This document shows positions 31,376 through 41,786 of a DNA stretch of 64,000 nt, one piece after another. The stretch lies in NCBI GenBank assembly GCA_001661245.1, contig KV454016.1, forward strand, positions 606,648 to 670,647. Reading direction: 5' to 3'. Numbering within the stretch: position 1 is the stretch's first letter; each line of letters starts with the position of its first letter. The position numbers and the translations under genes were made by a program. This stretch comes from Pachysolen tannophilus NRRL Y-2460. Its lineage: Eukaryota; Ascomycota; Pichiomycetes; Alaninales; Pachysolenaceae. The notes under the pieces were generated by a model, which saw nothing but the letters and a program-made list of their open reading frames with translations, had not been told where the DNA came from and did not search any database.

Positions 31376-31770
31376 ATTCACTTCTATGGAGACAAAAAGA
31401 TTAGGCTCTAACTAATTAAAAAAGATCTATTGATTATTACTTACTACCATACATTCATTTTTACCTACTAAAAAAAAATTTTTTTTTTCCTCTTTTCACA
31501 AAGTGTGTAAATTTCAGAACACCGAAGAACATGGCAGAATGAAAGCATTTCATAGCAACAAGACGAGATCATCATTTAGGAGTTGCTAATGACTTATCAG
31601 ATGGAGATGTTTTGATGAGTATCAGGCTTTGGGATCAAAAATCTTTTGGAGGTAAGAGCAAAAAGAAAAAAAATGGGTCAAGTGTAAGTAGAGAGTTCTT
31701 TCTATTGAAAGGAAATATAAAATTCTATTCTATACTATACATATATCATTAAGGAAAGATTGAGCTCAAG
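31376..31770. other. UTP22 promoter region
   Basis: The interval separates UTP22 from the TFC3 stop (both minus). It contains a poly-A/poly-T RRPE-like tract at 31470-31488 and a PAC core GATGAG at 31614-31619. I see no gene; the part from about 31500 to 31700 has mixed composition but no conserved frame. Confidence 0.55.
31470..31488. promoter_or_regulatory. RRPE-like A/T element in the UTP22 promoter
   Basis: A nine-A run followed directly by a ten-T run lies about 95 bases upstream of the UTP22 ATG. It contains the AAAAATTTTT core of the RRPE but not the leading TG on either strand, so assignment is weaker than for RPC40. Confidence 0.4.
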
Positions 31771-34700
31771 TTAACCAAGGACAGTATACCAATCTGAATG
31801 AACAGAATAACAGTCATGAGAGTTTTCAATGACACATTTCTTAGTTATTAACCATTGTAAAATTTCTTTTAATTCGGGAAAACTTAGAACTGCCTTGAGG
31901 GTGTTAAATAGTACCCATGATGAGATATTTGGTCTAAAGTAAATATTATGTATCATCGTTGCTATAATTTTTTTCCATAACTCAATGTTGATATTACCGT
32001 TCATATCGATCCATATCTTTGAGCAAGGTTTACCCAAGGGTAAAGCGATTTCATTGAGAGGAAATTCTTCAACATGTTTGTTACCTTTTGCTATAATGAA
32101 GTCACAGTCCAATTTTTCCTTATCGATATTACGAGAGACATAACTATCAAATAAATTTTCCATTGATTTGTCAATTCTAATTAATTTTATTTTATCACTG
32201 AAAAGTAAATGGAGTAATGGTGGGATTGTATAATCAGGAGTGACTTGTGATAAAATCATACCTTTTGAGTTTTCGGTAACTGAACATATAGCTCTGTGGA
32301 AACTTGAAGCTCCAATCAAAAAATTTTCATCAATTTTATTTTCAAGTAATTGATAAACTCTATCAGATAAGGTAAATTTAATATCCGAATCTTCTCCTAA
32401 ATACACAATTTCTTTTGCTTCTTCCAACTGTTTTAAGACTTGACGGCAATTGGAATCACCAAGTTGTTCCAAAATGGTTTTCGATTTCTTAGAATTGAAT
32501 TCACTACGTGGAGATGCAAACATCGCTTTCACTGCCACTTTTGTTTCTGTAATCGGATCATCCTTTTGAATTTCCAGTTTAAGCGGTAATGTAAAAGTTA
32601 AACTGGCTAAAATGTGTTCTCTTTCAATCATGGAACTTTCTTTGGAAAAATCAATTTCTTCAACAGGTTCAACTGTAAAAGAATATTGCGAATAATTGTC
32701 ATCAATATCGGCAAATAACGAAATAGAATCCTTATCTAAATAAAATGATTCACTATTTTTCCATAAATCAATCATATGTTCTAAATCAACATCTTGTAAA
32801 TCTTCTAATGTAACTATACCTTTCTTAATCGAATTCGTTAAAAAAATTTCCCATGCACTGCTGACTTTTGCAATTGTCTTAGATCCAACAGATTTCCTAA
32901 TTGTTGGCCATTTTTTTCTAAACTTTTCATGTTCTGAGCGTGGATAATTGAATAGTTTGGCTATCTTAATCCACTCGATTGAATTATATGGAGCTAATGA
33001 CTTACTTATGACAACTGCCTTTATAGCTAACATTATATCATCTGCTGTAAACTGAATTGTAGCCTTTCTTTGACGAGTTATTCCTACCTGAGACATTTCA
33101 TTACTATTTCTTTCTTTTTTCTTGAATTGTTTTCTTCTTTTACCTTTGGTTGTAGATAAATAAGATAAAAGCGGATCGATATGTTCCCCTTCTTCGGCCT
33201 TGTTCAATTTCAAAGTTTTATTTTCAGTCTCTTGAACCAGATCTTGAACTGGCAGTTTGTTAAATTTGTTTGGTTTGCCAATGGATTTTGCTTGCCTTTT
33301 AACTTGGTGACTCGAAGCAGTTGGAGCTACTAAACTTTCAGCTTTATCATTCTTTGTAGTGAGCTCTTGTAATTTTTTTGAAGGAGAAATTTTTGATAAT
33401 CTTGCTCGTTTCGGTGGGTTTTTATCAAAGGCTCTTGGAATCGGAGTCATTAAAAATTCAAGATCTGGCTGAATCAAAGTAGGATTCTCTAATACTGCTC
33501 GCGATGTTTTATATTCTCTAATATTTAATTTGTCTATGAAAGATTTAATTTCTTCATCACTTGGCGTATTATTAGTCGATATAAACAACGTTTTATTAGT
33601 CGTGACTTCTCCCGTACGATTTGAAACTAACTTTGTTGATAATGTCTCAATTTCTCCTTTTTGAACCAAAACCATTGAATCTCTTTTCAAAGTCTTTTTA
33701 TCAGTGGAATACAGATTATTAATTCTATTATCCAATTCTCTGCGAAATCCTTGATCAGCAACAACAATACCTCCATTTTCTTCCAACATTTTAAGAATTT
33801 CATTTTGCCTTTGAATTGACTTTAAGTTTCCACGGTATCCATCAAAACTCATAGAAAATTCCTTGGAATTGCTTAATAAGTCTCTTGGATTAGTTACTGA
33901 TGGATTTTTCAGAAAATGAGATTCAGATATTCTAGGGTTTGTAGAGAAAATTCCTTTCAATCTAAGGGCAGTTGGCTTTGGAGTAGGTGCTAAAGATGAA
34001 GTAGCTGTCAAATCAGTTTCCGAATTATTCAATTCAGGATTATCATTTTGTAAAGTAGCATCAATGGATGCAGGATTATAGTTTTCTTCATTAGCAGTTG
34101 GTGACGAAGAATCTTCAGATGGAGCTTGTTTCTTTTTCTTTTGGGAAGGTTCTTCTTCTGCAATAGGTGCTTCAGCAACATTTGACTTTCTTGGTCTCCC
34201 ACGCTTTTTAACAGATTTGTTATCATCAGAAATCAGACCTGAATCACCTTTTCCTATTTGCTCATCAATACTACCTACAGTTTCATTGGTATTATCAATC
34301 ACCACCAGAAAATTCGAGGTTTTTGCATCATTTCGTTTCAATAAATGTTGAGTTTCTTTCTTCAAAACTGGATCTTTAATTCCTCCCCAATAGACTCTCT
34401 CTATACCATCTCCACATTTGACAATATCAATTGTATTTCCAATGGGTTTATAATTCTGTAAGCTTAATTCCACAAGTGAGCAATCATCGGAAAAATCTTG
34501 TTTAGAAAATTCTCCCAATAAAGATGAATTTAAATAGTATCTAAAGAATTTCGACTTCCCATCGGAATCAGTAACTCTAAAGATTGGATTAGCTGAATTT
34601 TCATTTCCCAGATCGGAAAAAGGTAAGGAAGAAAAGTATCTAGAAAACCATTTATTATTACTTCCTGTTAAGTTTTTAGTTAATTCCATTGATGTAATAC

Positions 34701-35712
34701 CTTTATTTCCGCTTTTAGCCACTGCTTGCATGATTTGACTGTCTAAAGTAAACAATTGATTCATTGACGGAACAGGATCTTGTTTGTCATTGGAAAATTT
34801 TTCTTCAGAATCCTCATCTTCATCTTCGTCCTCATCATCAACAGCATCTTGTTGTTCATCTGAAGAAATTTCTTCACCATCATTTTGAAGATTATCTTGA
34901 GCATCATAATCTTTTACATACATTAAAGCTCTTGCTTTTACTTGAGAATTTTCTGAAGGCATAACGTAGACAATTTTAAGAAATCCATTTTCCACTAAAC
35001 TAACTATTAATTTTCTAAATCTTTTCAAGTCTTGCTTAGAAGTAAATCCCAACTGTCTTCCTAAATCATACTGAACTCTCAATTTGTTTTTAGAATCTTT
35101 AACTGCTTCCACTATGGATTTCAATATTGCAGGGCGATTAACTATTTGTGCTTCCCGATTTTCTTCAAACCATTTTTCATCGAAAAACCTTTTATGAACA
35201 AGTAAATTAGTAGTTACACCAGGACGTATTATTGGTATTTTCACTATTAAATCTTGAGAAATTAAAGTATCTAAACGTGAAGTAAAACTTCTCGGATCCT
35301 GCCCTGAAGCCTTTGCTAATTCACTTCCAGTTATACCTTCATTTTTCTTTTTAATGATTATAGATAAAAGATCAAAAGGATTAGAACCTATTGGGTTCCC
35401 AGTCTTGGGCATATTTGTAAGAAATAACCATCTTTTTTCTTCACTTATTTTAATAATTATATCTTGTTTCTGATTTAATATATAATTAAAATCTGTTTCC
35501 CTAGCAAGCAATCTATTCGATTCAAAAACATTTATCTCTCGATTCTTCATCAAATATGTCCAAATAATCATCTTGAAAACATTATTTAACGATATTATTC
35601 TATTAGATACAATTTCCCATACATTATCTAATTTCGCCCCATCAGGAAAGTTAATGATTAATTCCTCAATTATATAATCAACAAGTTCATCAGGAGATGG
35701 AACTGCCGACAT
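31771..35712 (-). CDS. TFC3: Tfc3, B-box-binding subunit (tau138) of TFIIIC
   Basis: A 1313-residue protein that matches Tfc3 of yeasts (about 1160 in S. cerevisiae). The N-terminus MSAVPSPDELVDYIIEEL leads to a winged-helix B-block-binding region with FDLLSIIIKKKNEGITGSEL (about 112-131), SFTSRLDTLISQDLIVK and HKRFFDEKWF. An acidic run sits near 290-305 (DDEDEDEDEDSEE). An AT-hook-like KKRGRPRKS is near 500, and further winged-helix-like parts occur toward the C-terminus. TFIIIC binds the internal B box of tRNA genes, such as the tRNA-Ser in this window, and recruits TFIIIB and Pol III. ATG 35712 fits. The AT-hook-like motif is in a disordered, charged region. Confidence 0.9.
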   Translation of the reverse strand: MSAVPSPDELVDYIIEELIINFPDGAKLDNVWEIVSNRIISLNNVFKMIIWTYLMKNREINVFESNRLLARETDFNYILNQKQDIIIKISEEKRWLFLTNMPKTGNPIGSNPFDLLSIIIKKKNEGITGSELAKASGQDPRSFTSRLDTLISQDLIVKIPIIRPGVTTNLLVHKRFFDEKWFEENREAQIVNRPAILKSIVEAVKDSKNKLRVQYDLGRQLGFTSKQDLKRFRKLIVSLVENGFLKIVYVMPSENSQVKARALMYVKDYDAQDNLQNDGEEISSDEQQDAVDDEDEDEDEDSEEKFSNDKQDPVPSMNQLFTLDSQIMQAVAKSGNKGITSMELTKNLTGSNNKWFSRYFSSLPFSDLGNENSANPIFRVTDSDGKSKFFRYYLNSSLLGEFSKQDFSDDCSLVELSLQNYKPIGNTIDIVKCGDGIERVYWGGIKDPVLKKETQHLLKRNDAKTSNFLVVIDNTNETVGSIDEQIGKGDSGLISDDNKSVKKRGRPRKSNVAEAPIAEEEPSQKKKKQAPSEDSSSPTANEENYNPASIDATLQNDNPELNNSETDLTATSSLAPTPKPTALRLKGIFSTNPRISESHFLKNPSVTNPRDLLSNSKEFSMSFDGYRGNLKSIQRQNEILKMLEENGGIVVADQGFRRELDNRINNLYSTDKKTLKRDSMVLVQKGEIETLSTKLVSNRTGEVTTNKTLFISTNNTPSDEEIKSFIDKLNIREYKTSRAVLENPTLIQPDLEFLMTPIPRAFDKNPPKRARLSKISPSKKLQELTTKNDKAESLVAPTASSHQVKRQAKSIGKPNKFNKLPVQDLVQETENKTLKLNKAEEGEHIDPLLSYLSTTKGKRRKQFKKKERNSNEMSQVGITRQRKATIQFTADDIMLAIKAVVISKSLAPYNSIEWIKIAKLFNYPRSEHEKFRKKWPTIRKSVGSKTIAKVSSAWEIFLTNSIKKGIVTLEDLQDVDLEHMIDLWKNSESFYLDKDSISLFADIDDNYSQYSFTVEPVEEIDFSKESSMIEREHILASLTFTLPLKLEIQKDDPITETKVAVKAMFASPRSEFNSKKSKTILEQLGDSNCRQVLKQLEEAKEIVYLGEDSDIKFTLSDRVYQLLENKIDENFLIGASSFHRAICSVTENSKGMILSQVTPDYTIPPLLHLLFSDKIKLIRIDKSMENLFDSYVSRNIDKEKLDCDFIIAKGNKHVEEFPLNEIALPLGKPCSKIWIDMNGNINIELWKKIIATMIHNIYFRPNISSWVLFNTLKAVLSFPELKEILQWLITKKCVIENSHDCYSVHSDWYTVLG

Positions 35713-36041
35713 CTTTCTGGAAAAAGTTATTTATAATTAATTGTTTCCACTTAAATATGATATAGAATTCAAACTATATTGTATTCCATATTTCTCTTAA
35801 AACTCAATAATTTGTTAAATAAAATAACGATAAACAACTTTCTATTTCCTAATTTGGAAGACAGCTTTACTACTATTAAATATCAAATAAATCGACAACA
35901 ACGATAAAGAGAATGATGATGATGATGATGATGATGAGGATACTGATGAATATTTTTATTTAAAGATTCTTACAGGGGAGAGATTTGAAATGACATATTT
36001 GTGTTTTTCCGGTACTATATACAAATTATCTATATATCTTA
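35713..36041. other. Intergenic region between TFC3 and MRPL9
   Basis: It holds the TFC3 promoter and MRPL9 3' flank. A (GAT)n run of about eight units lies near 35914-35937. No gene is seen. Confidence 0.55.
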
Positions 36042-36893
36042 TTAGGTGTAAAATTTGATTGCATCTTGTATCTTAACATAGGAGCCTTTTGGACCTGCTA
36101 CTGGACCTTTTACCAATATATATCCCTTTTCATCATTGATATCGACAATTTCGACATTTTGTATTGTTACATTATCACCACCTAATCTACCAGCCATCTT
36201 TTTTCCTGGTAAAACTCTTCCAGGAGTTTGATTTTGTCCCGTAGAACCAGCAGATCTATGAGCCAAGGAAACACCGTGACTTGCTTTTAAACCATGGAAA
36301 TGCCATCTTTTCATAACACCAGCAAAACCTTTACCCTTTGATACAGACTTCAAGTCCACAAACTTCCCAACTTCAAATAAAGAAGGTTTTAACACGGTAC
36401 CTACTGGTAATAAATTTGATTCATCTTTAATTTGAAATTCAACAATTTTTTCCTTTGGAGAAACTTCGGCTTTACTAAAATGGCCCAACATTTGTTTTGT
36501 CTGGTTTTTCAATTTATAACCATATCCAACTTGTTGTGCCACGTAACCGTCATTATCTAATGTTTTATTATGAATAACTTCTACTTGATCAATTTCTAAA
36601 ACTGTACAACCAATTTTATCTCCATTTTCACGGAAAAAAGGAACCATACCTTTCTTGACTCCAATTAATCCACATCTTGCTAGTAATCTCTTTCTATGCC
36701 TTGCTGCTTCTGGTGATTTATCAAAAGTAGGTGTTTCTGTATAGACATAAGGAATAGCACCTGGTGAAGTTAAAGAAGCTTTTGTTCTCAACTGTTGTTG
36801 TTGCTTCAACGGCAGTTGCAACTGCAGTTGAAACCGCAACAAACCTTGCTGCGAGAATCTCAATCTCAATAAAGACTTCAGAATATTACTCAT
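36042..36893 (-). CDS. MRPL9: Mitochondrial large-subunit ribosomal protein uL3m (Mrpl9)
   Basis: I set the start at ATG 36893; the frame above it begins only with TTG. The 283-residue protein has an N-terminal Arg/Leu/Gln-rich stretch of about 45 residues without acidic residues, a likely mitochondrial presequence. A full uL3 domain follows: RCGLIGVKKGMVPFF (near 68), GKGFAGVMKRWHFHG (near 193), SHGVSLAHRSAGSTGQNQTPG and LPGKKMAGRLGGDNVT (about 210-245). Length compares with S. cerevisiae Mrpl9 (269). uL3m sits near the peptidyl-transferase centre of the mitoribosome. The next upstream gene is another mitoribosomal protein, MRPL6, on the same strand. Confidence 0.95.
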   Translation of the reverse strand: MSNILKSLLRLRFSQQGLLRFQLQLQLPLKQQQQLRTKASLTSPGAIPYVYTETPTFDKSPEAARHRKRLLARCGLIGVKKGMVPFFRENGDKIGCTVLEIDQVEVIHNKTLDNDGYVAQQVGYGYKLKNQTKQMLGHFSKAEVSPKEKIVEFQIKDESNLLPVGTVLKPSLFEVGKFVDLKSVSKGKGFAGVMKRWHFHGLKASHGVSLAHRSAGSTGQNQTPGRVLPGKKMAGRLGGDNVTIQNVEIVDINDEKGYILVKGPVAGPKGSYVKIQDAIKFYT

Positions 36894-37224
36894 TCTATTT
36901 AGCTTTAGCTTCAAAGATATATTAACACAATAAATAAAATATAACAAATCTTGTATACTATCTTTCAATTTCGCTTCTCGTTGAATTTAATAAAAATTTT
37001 TCAAAAACTATTGACTCTTAAATGATACACGACCATATTTTTCTTTGCAATTTTTCATTTAATACTACGAATCAATGAAATAAATGAAATAAATTAATAA
37101 CTACAAAGATCAGTTTCTATATCTTAGATCAAGTATTTGAAACTGTTATGACATTGAAAAAATTAATAAGCTAAAATAAAATAAAAAAATAAATAAAAAA
37201 AAAAATTATGCGCTATGTACAAGT
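36894..37224. other. MRPL9 promoter region
   Basis: An AT-rich interval of about 330 bases between MRPL9 and MRPL6; an AAATAA-rich repeat tract is near 37175-37205. No gene is seen. Confidence 0.55.
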
Positions 37225-37908
37225 TTATTTTATTTTTTTATCTTTCAATGTAATAGTTTCATCATCAATATATATTCCTTTACCTTTATAAGGTTCTGGT
37301 GGGTGGAATTTCCTCAAGTTTGCAGCATAAAGCTTCACCTGTTGCTTATCGATTCCTTCAATTATTATTCTTGTTGTAGAAGGAGCTGATACAATTAATT
37401 TTTCAGGAACTGGGAGTCCTTGTAATACACATTTACCAACTTTCATCATTACATAATTTTTCCCATCATCTTTTTTTTCAATTTGAGCTCTGTACCCTGT
37501 ACCAACAAATCGTAACATAGTAAGATGGCCTTCACTTACACCTACAATATTATTTTGTAAAATTGATCTTACAGTTCCCCACATGGATTTTTGAATCTTA
37601 TCATCTAAATCAGGTACTGATACATTCAATTTACCTTCTAAATTTTCAATTTTTACAAAATCAGGAATAATTAAATCCAAAGCACCTTTTGGTCCCTTTA
37701 TCGTTGCAACTTGCGACAACTTAATTGTTGATCTTCCCTTTTTAATAATCTTAGGTATTAAAATTTTATTTAATTCAAAACTAGTTTCCGCTGTCATATA
37801 AATTGGAGCCGAACCTATATGTGACTGAACATATCTACTAGTAGAGAAAAACATCCGGCTACTAGTGAACATCGCTCTCCTCGAGCAACCAACTTGACCA
37901 AACAACAT
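37225..37908 (-). CDS. MRPL6: Mitochondrial large-subunit ribosomal protein uL6m (Mrpl6)
   Basis: A 227-residue protein starting at ATG 37908. The first 30 or so residues (with GCSRRAMFTSSRMFF) are basic and hydroxylated with no acids, as in a mitochondrial presequence. The rest is a two-repeat uL6 protein: KGPKGALDLIIPDFVKIE (near 71-88), GVSEGHLTMLRFVGTGYRAQ (about 121-140), then the signature-like STTRIIIEGIDKQQVKLYAANLRKFHPPEPYKGKGI (about 178-213). S. cerevisiae Mrpl6 is 214 residues. It is divergent from DSS1, so the two nuclear genes for mitochondrial expression share about 400 bases of promoter DNA. Confidence 0.95.
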   Translation of the reverse strand: MLFGQVGCSRRAMFTSSRMFFSTSRYVQSHIGSAPIYMTAETSFELNKILIPKIIKKGRSTIKLSQVATIKGPKGALDLIIPDFVKIENLEGKLNVSVPDLDDKIQKSMWGTVRSILQNNIVGVSEGHLTMLRFVGTGYRAQIEKKDDGKNYVMMKVGKCVLQGLPVPEKLIVSAPSTTRIIIEGIDKQQVKLYAANLRKFHPPEPYKGKGIYIDDETITLKDKKIK

Positions 37909-37934
37909 TTTTTAACCTAACTCTCGAAGACCTA

Positions 37935-37980
<46 letters not shown>

Positions 37981-38306
37981 AGAGTTCATTCATTTTCGTA
38001 TTGTCCGTCAATCTTTTGTTGATGGAACGGAACAAACAAAAAAAAAAAAAAAAAAATTTTGTTTATTTGCCCGCTACAAAAACAAAACCAGAAAAAATCA
38101 AATTTGGCAGATTTTTATTTTTTATTTTTGAATCTGCCAAATTGTCAGTTGTTGTTTGCCCGTGTTGTTATGTGAATGGACCAGACCACAGGATGACCCC
38201 TTATTGATCTCTATGACCCGATAACAATTTAACCGCCGATAAGATGAAAATGAAAACAAAAGATATATATATATATAGTTTATATTGAATTTGTTTAATC
38301 ACGAGG
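37909..38306. other. Shared promoter between MRPL6 and DSS1
   Basis: A divergent promoter of about 400 bases. An (AT)n tract of about 37 bases (37942-37978) lies close to the MRPL6 start, with an A-run at 38040-38055. No gene is seen. Confidence 0.6.
37942..37978. repeat. (AT)n microsatellite in the MRPL6 5' region
   Basis: About 18 consecutive AT units just upstream of MRPL6, a typical slippage-prone site. Other AT runs occur near 16260, 46680, 53225 and 52970. Confidence 0.9.
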
Positions 38307-41300
38307 ATGTCAACATCTTTGTTGGCGTATAGTCAACAAAGGTTGACATTAGGAGTGGTTCTGGTGGTTGGTTTGAAGTTTGGAGATGGGAAGTTGGGTT
38401 TTTCAAAATTGAAATCATTACGAGGTTGTTATCAGATGGGGAAAAGGTTTATGGCGTTTATGCCGCCGCCGCTGCCACAATTAGCAGCATCAGCTTCATT
38501 AGCACCTTCAGGTTCATTAGCGCTGCTACCGCCGTTGTTGAATAATGGTAATGATTACGATAATTTAAAAGTTGATGATGAAATTTTTCTCAAAAATTTA
38601 TTGTACAAAGCAGAATTCCGATCAACTTTAAATTATTACTCTAAATTTAAATATAATAGGATATTTAAGCATTTTCAAAAATCTCCTCAATTAATTCAAG
38701 AATTAACAGCGCTTAATGAAAAACTGTCTTGTTTTGAAGATAATGAAAATAAATTACCCGATATAGGTTCTCTTGTGGAGGCACAACTTAATTCAGGTGA
38801 AGTTATCTTTGGTATTGTTATTAAACCATCAATTGGTAAATTTAACGAATCTTTAAATTGTTTACAAGTTTTCACAATAGATGGGAAATTTATTAATATA
38901 AGACCTTGCGATGTTACTTTCCACATTTATAAATTTTATAATGTAAAATTTTTACAAAATTTTTTAAATTCAGAAATTGAAGATTTTAAATATTCTCATT
39001 TACAACAGGTTCAATATTCTTTAATTTTATTTATTGATTATTCATTAAGTGTTTTTGAAAAATTGAATTCAACATCAATTTTTGATTATGTTTTTGCAAA
39101 TATTTCCTCTGACAATATCATGAAAAGTTTAACTTTGCAAAATGCTTATAGATCTATTCCTAAAGAAGGTTTGAGTAATCGAAAGATTACACCTTTTGCC
39201 GTTTTATTTGCTTTACATTTAAAATTAACAAATGATCCAATTAATTATCAATTTTATAAATCATCATCCAGTTTTAACTTAACTTCAAATAATAATTCCA
39301 ATTTTACTCCCACATATTTTGTAAATTCAAAAAATTTGCAAGATAAATTATATGATGTAATATATAATCTTCACCAACAAGACTTTGACGAATTTAATGA
39401 TTATGTTAAGTTACTCTTACAAGAAATAGCGGTAAATGGTGTGCTAAATAGCAATTTACTCAAATCATTTTATTATACTAGTAATATTAATAAGTTGATT
39501 GTTTCTTTTCTAAAATATTACATAGTGTACCCTCATGAATTATTTGAAAAAACATTGGCAAAAGTCATTAAAAATAACCAAGATAGGTCACCAGCAGCTG
39601 TTTTCAAATTATTAGTCAAATTAAATATTTATAGAGATGATGAAATCAATGGATTCGATGATCCACTATTATCTACAGATAATTTTTTTGTGCATCCTAA
39701 AAATCAAACAACATTGGCAGTTTTAAACACAAATCAACTATCTGATACTCATAGTAAAGTTTTCAATAACTGGAAATTCGCCAAAGATGATGAAACTTAT
39801 AAGTCTAATGATGATAACAATAATAATAACAATAACAATGAAAGTATGTCAATGGAGTATCAAGATTTTTTTAAGCATTTAAGAAATCATAATGACTTAA
39901 CAATGCATAAAAAGGATATACAAGTTTTTGGAATACCACTTCGTGGAAACTTACTTGAATTGGGATTTAACAAACAAACTAGCGACCTTTGTTTCTCAAT
40001 TGAAAAAATTAATAGCAGGAACTGGATAGTAAATATTCATTTACCTGATGTAGGTAGCTTTATATCACCAAATTCTAATATTTTTAAACAAATTTTGGAA
40101 AGATTTATTGTTAAAGATTTCAAGTTGCCAAACGGATTGATGTCTTTCTTACCTAATGATATCATCAATGGACTAGTATTTAAAGAAATTGATCAACAGT
40201 TTGAAGATTATAATGAAGATGAAAAAGTGTTTAACTGTATTACGCTAAGTTTTCAATATAGACCTAGAGATGACGAGAAAAATTTTGAAAATCCTATTGT
40301 TACTTTAAAATTAGATAAAATTAACGATGTCAAGATCTTATTAAAAGAGGAGTTGGATTATGCTCTAGGAAATTCATCTTCATTTTTTGACACATATACG
40401 AACCCAAATATTCGAACATCATTAGATCTTACTCCCATAACAGATATTATTCAAGTTTTACAGTTGAAAAGGAATTTCAGAAAATCTTTTGGATCACTTA
40501 ATATAAATTTTGCTTCACAGTCCTTGAGTGTTAATAACAACCACATTAAAGATGATGATATTTTATTCGATGAATCAAAATTACAATTTAAGTCTTCATG
40601 TAATCTCAAACCATTTTCGACTGAACTGTTTTATGAGGAATTGTCTTTAATGATTGATGAGTTTTCTTCAATTTATTCTTCAAACAATCATATTAATGCA
40701 TATTTTCATACTCAAACTTTTAGGGAAGAAACAACAGATAAAGATGATGTAGTTATTGTTAACCCAATGAATTCGTTAACACCAAAATATACGGCCTCAA
40801 TTTTTGATCATTTTTTATTTGAAAGAACTTATTCAAATAATTTGACTCCGACTTCGTATTTTTGCTGTTTGGAATTTTTATCACAAGATGAGTTATTCAC
40901 TGATCGAGGTAACACTTCTAATGGCGGTGGTTATATGTTATATGGATTACACAATAATTTGATGAAATTTGGTATTCCACTCTCATCTTTAGAAAATTTA
41001 ATTAACCAGTGGCAAATTTTAAAGTTTCTTGAAAAACAGTTCTTCTTAGAGAATCCAGGATTTGATGAGTCGCATTTATTTTTAAACGGATATTTATTAA
41101 ATGAAGAAGATAAAGTCACTAGGGAAAGAAACCTTGATTTGAAATCTTTTCATAAAAAGTATATTTCTAAGAATGAGAAGGTTATAGATTTCATGACTCA
41201 AAACTCTAAACGATACTGGGTTTTAAAATGGCTTGAAAATTTTTACAAACCAGTAAATCGAAAGTTTTATGAACAAAATAATCTTGATAATACTGTTGAG

Positions 41301-41549
41301 ACAGAATCAGAGTTTTTCCCGATCTTATCATCACCAGAGGCCAAATCTGCTTTACCAGTTTTTTTCAAATGCGTAGTATTTCAGTCTAATGCTTATCCAA
41401 GGTTGGCAAGGGCCTATTGCATGGAGTTGGGAATTGAGGTGGAGATTCTTTTGTTTTCTGACACAAAAGTTGTTGTTGGAGACAGATTGGTTTGCACCAC
41501 TATAGTTTATCTAGATAGCATCTCTAAAAGATTGGTTTTGATGCAATAA
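38307..41549 (+). CDS. DSS1: Dss1, mitochondrial 3'-5' exoribonuclease of the degradosome (RNase II family)
   Basis: A 1080-residue protein. The N-terminus (1-80) is basic and hydrophobic with Pro/Ala/Ser runs and probably includes the mitochondrial targeting segment. FLKNLLYKAEFRSTLNYYS and IGSLVEAQLNSGEVIFGIV (about 150-170) match the N-terminal region of Dss1. The RNB catalytic region begins near 557 with DLCFSIEKINSRNWIVNIHLPDVGSF, then SFQYRPRDD and a C-terminal YTASIFDHFLFERTYSNN. A beta-rich S1-like end follows (FKCVVFQSNAYPRLARAYC, GDRLVCTTIVYLD). Dss1 pairs with the helicase Suv3 to degrade mitochondrial RNA. An Asn run at about 508-516 is a lineage-specific insert. S. cerevisiae Dss1 is 969 residues. 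Confidence 0.88.
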   Translation: MSTSLLAYSQQRLTLGVVLVVGLKFGDGKLGFSKLKSLRGCYQMGKRFMAFMPPPLPQLAASASLAPSGSLALLPPLLNNGNDYDNLKVDDEIFLKNLLYKAEFRSTLNYYSKFKYNRIFKHFQKSPQLIQELTALNEKLSCFEDNENKLPDIGSLVEAQLNSGEVIFGIVIKPSIGKFNESLNCLQVFTIDGKFINIRPCDVTFHIYKFYNVKFLQNFLNSEIEDFKYSHLQQVQYSLILFIDYSLSVFEKLNSTSIFDYVFANISSDNIMKSLTLQNAYRSIPKEGLSNRKITPFAVLFALHLKLTNDPINYQFYKSSSSFNLTSNNNSNFTPTYFVNSKNLQDKLYDVIYNLHQQDFDEFNDYVKLLLQEIAVNGVLNSNLLKSFYYTSNINKLIVSFLKYYIVYPHELFEKTLAKVIKNNQDRSPAAVFKLLVKLNIYRDDEINGFDDPLLSTDNFFVHPKNQTTLAVLNTNQLSDTHSKVFNNWKFAKDDETYKSNDDNNNNNNNNESMSMEYQDFFKHLRNHNDLTMHKKDIQVFGIPLRGNLLELGFNKQTSDLCFSIEKINSRNWIVNIHLPDVGSFISPNSNIFKQILERFIVKDFKLPNGLMSFLPNDIINGLVFKEIDQQFEDYNEDEKVFNCITLSFQYRPRDDEKNFENPIVTLKLDKINDVKILLKEELDYALGNSSSFFDTYTNPNIRTSLDLTPITDIIQVLQLKRNFRKSFGSLNINFASQSLSVNNNHIKDDDILFDESKLQFKSSCNLKPFSTELFYEELSLMIDEFSSIYSSNNHINAYFHTQTFREETTDKDDVVIVNPMNSLTPKYTASIFDHFLFERTYSNNLTPTSYFCCLEFLSQDELFTDRGNTSNGGGYMLYGLHNNLMKFGIPLSSLENLINQWQILKFLEKQFFLENPGFDESHLFLNGYLLNEEDKVTRERNLDLKSFHKKYISKNEKVIDFMTQNSKRYWVLKWLENFYKPVNRKFYEQNNLDNTVETESEFFPILSSPEAKSALPVFFKCVVFQSNAYPRLARAYCMELGIEVEILLFSDTKVVVGDRLVCTTIVYLDSISKRLVLMQ

Positions 41550-41786
41550 TTCTTGAAGCTACTATCCCATTCATTCGTATTTATTTAATATTTCTATTTA
41601 TTTATTTATTTATTGCTTATCATGATCCATGGTATTATTTATTATTTCTATTTATTTATTTATTTATTTATTTATTCAAAAGGTTATGATGGTATGCAAT
41701 ATATCTCTACGTTTACATTATTGCACATTTACATTATACAACAAAAGTAACAATAATTTATAGAGAATGTGTGAAAAAATACTAAC

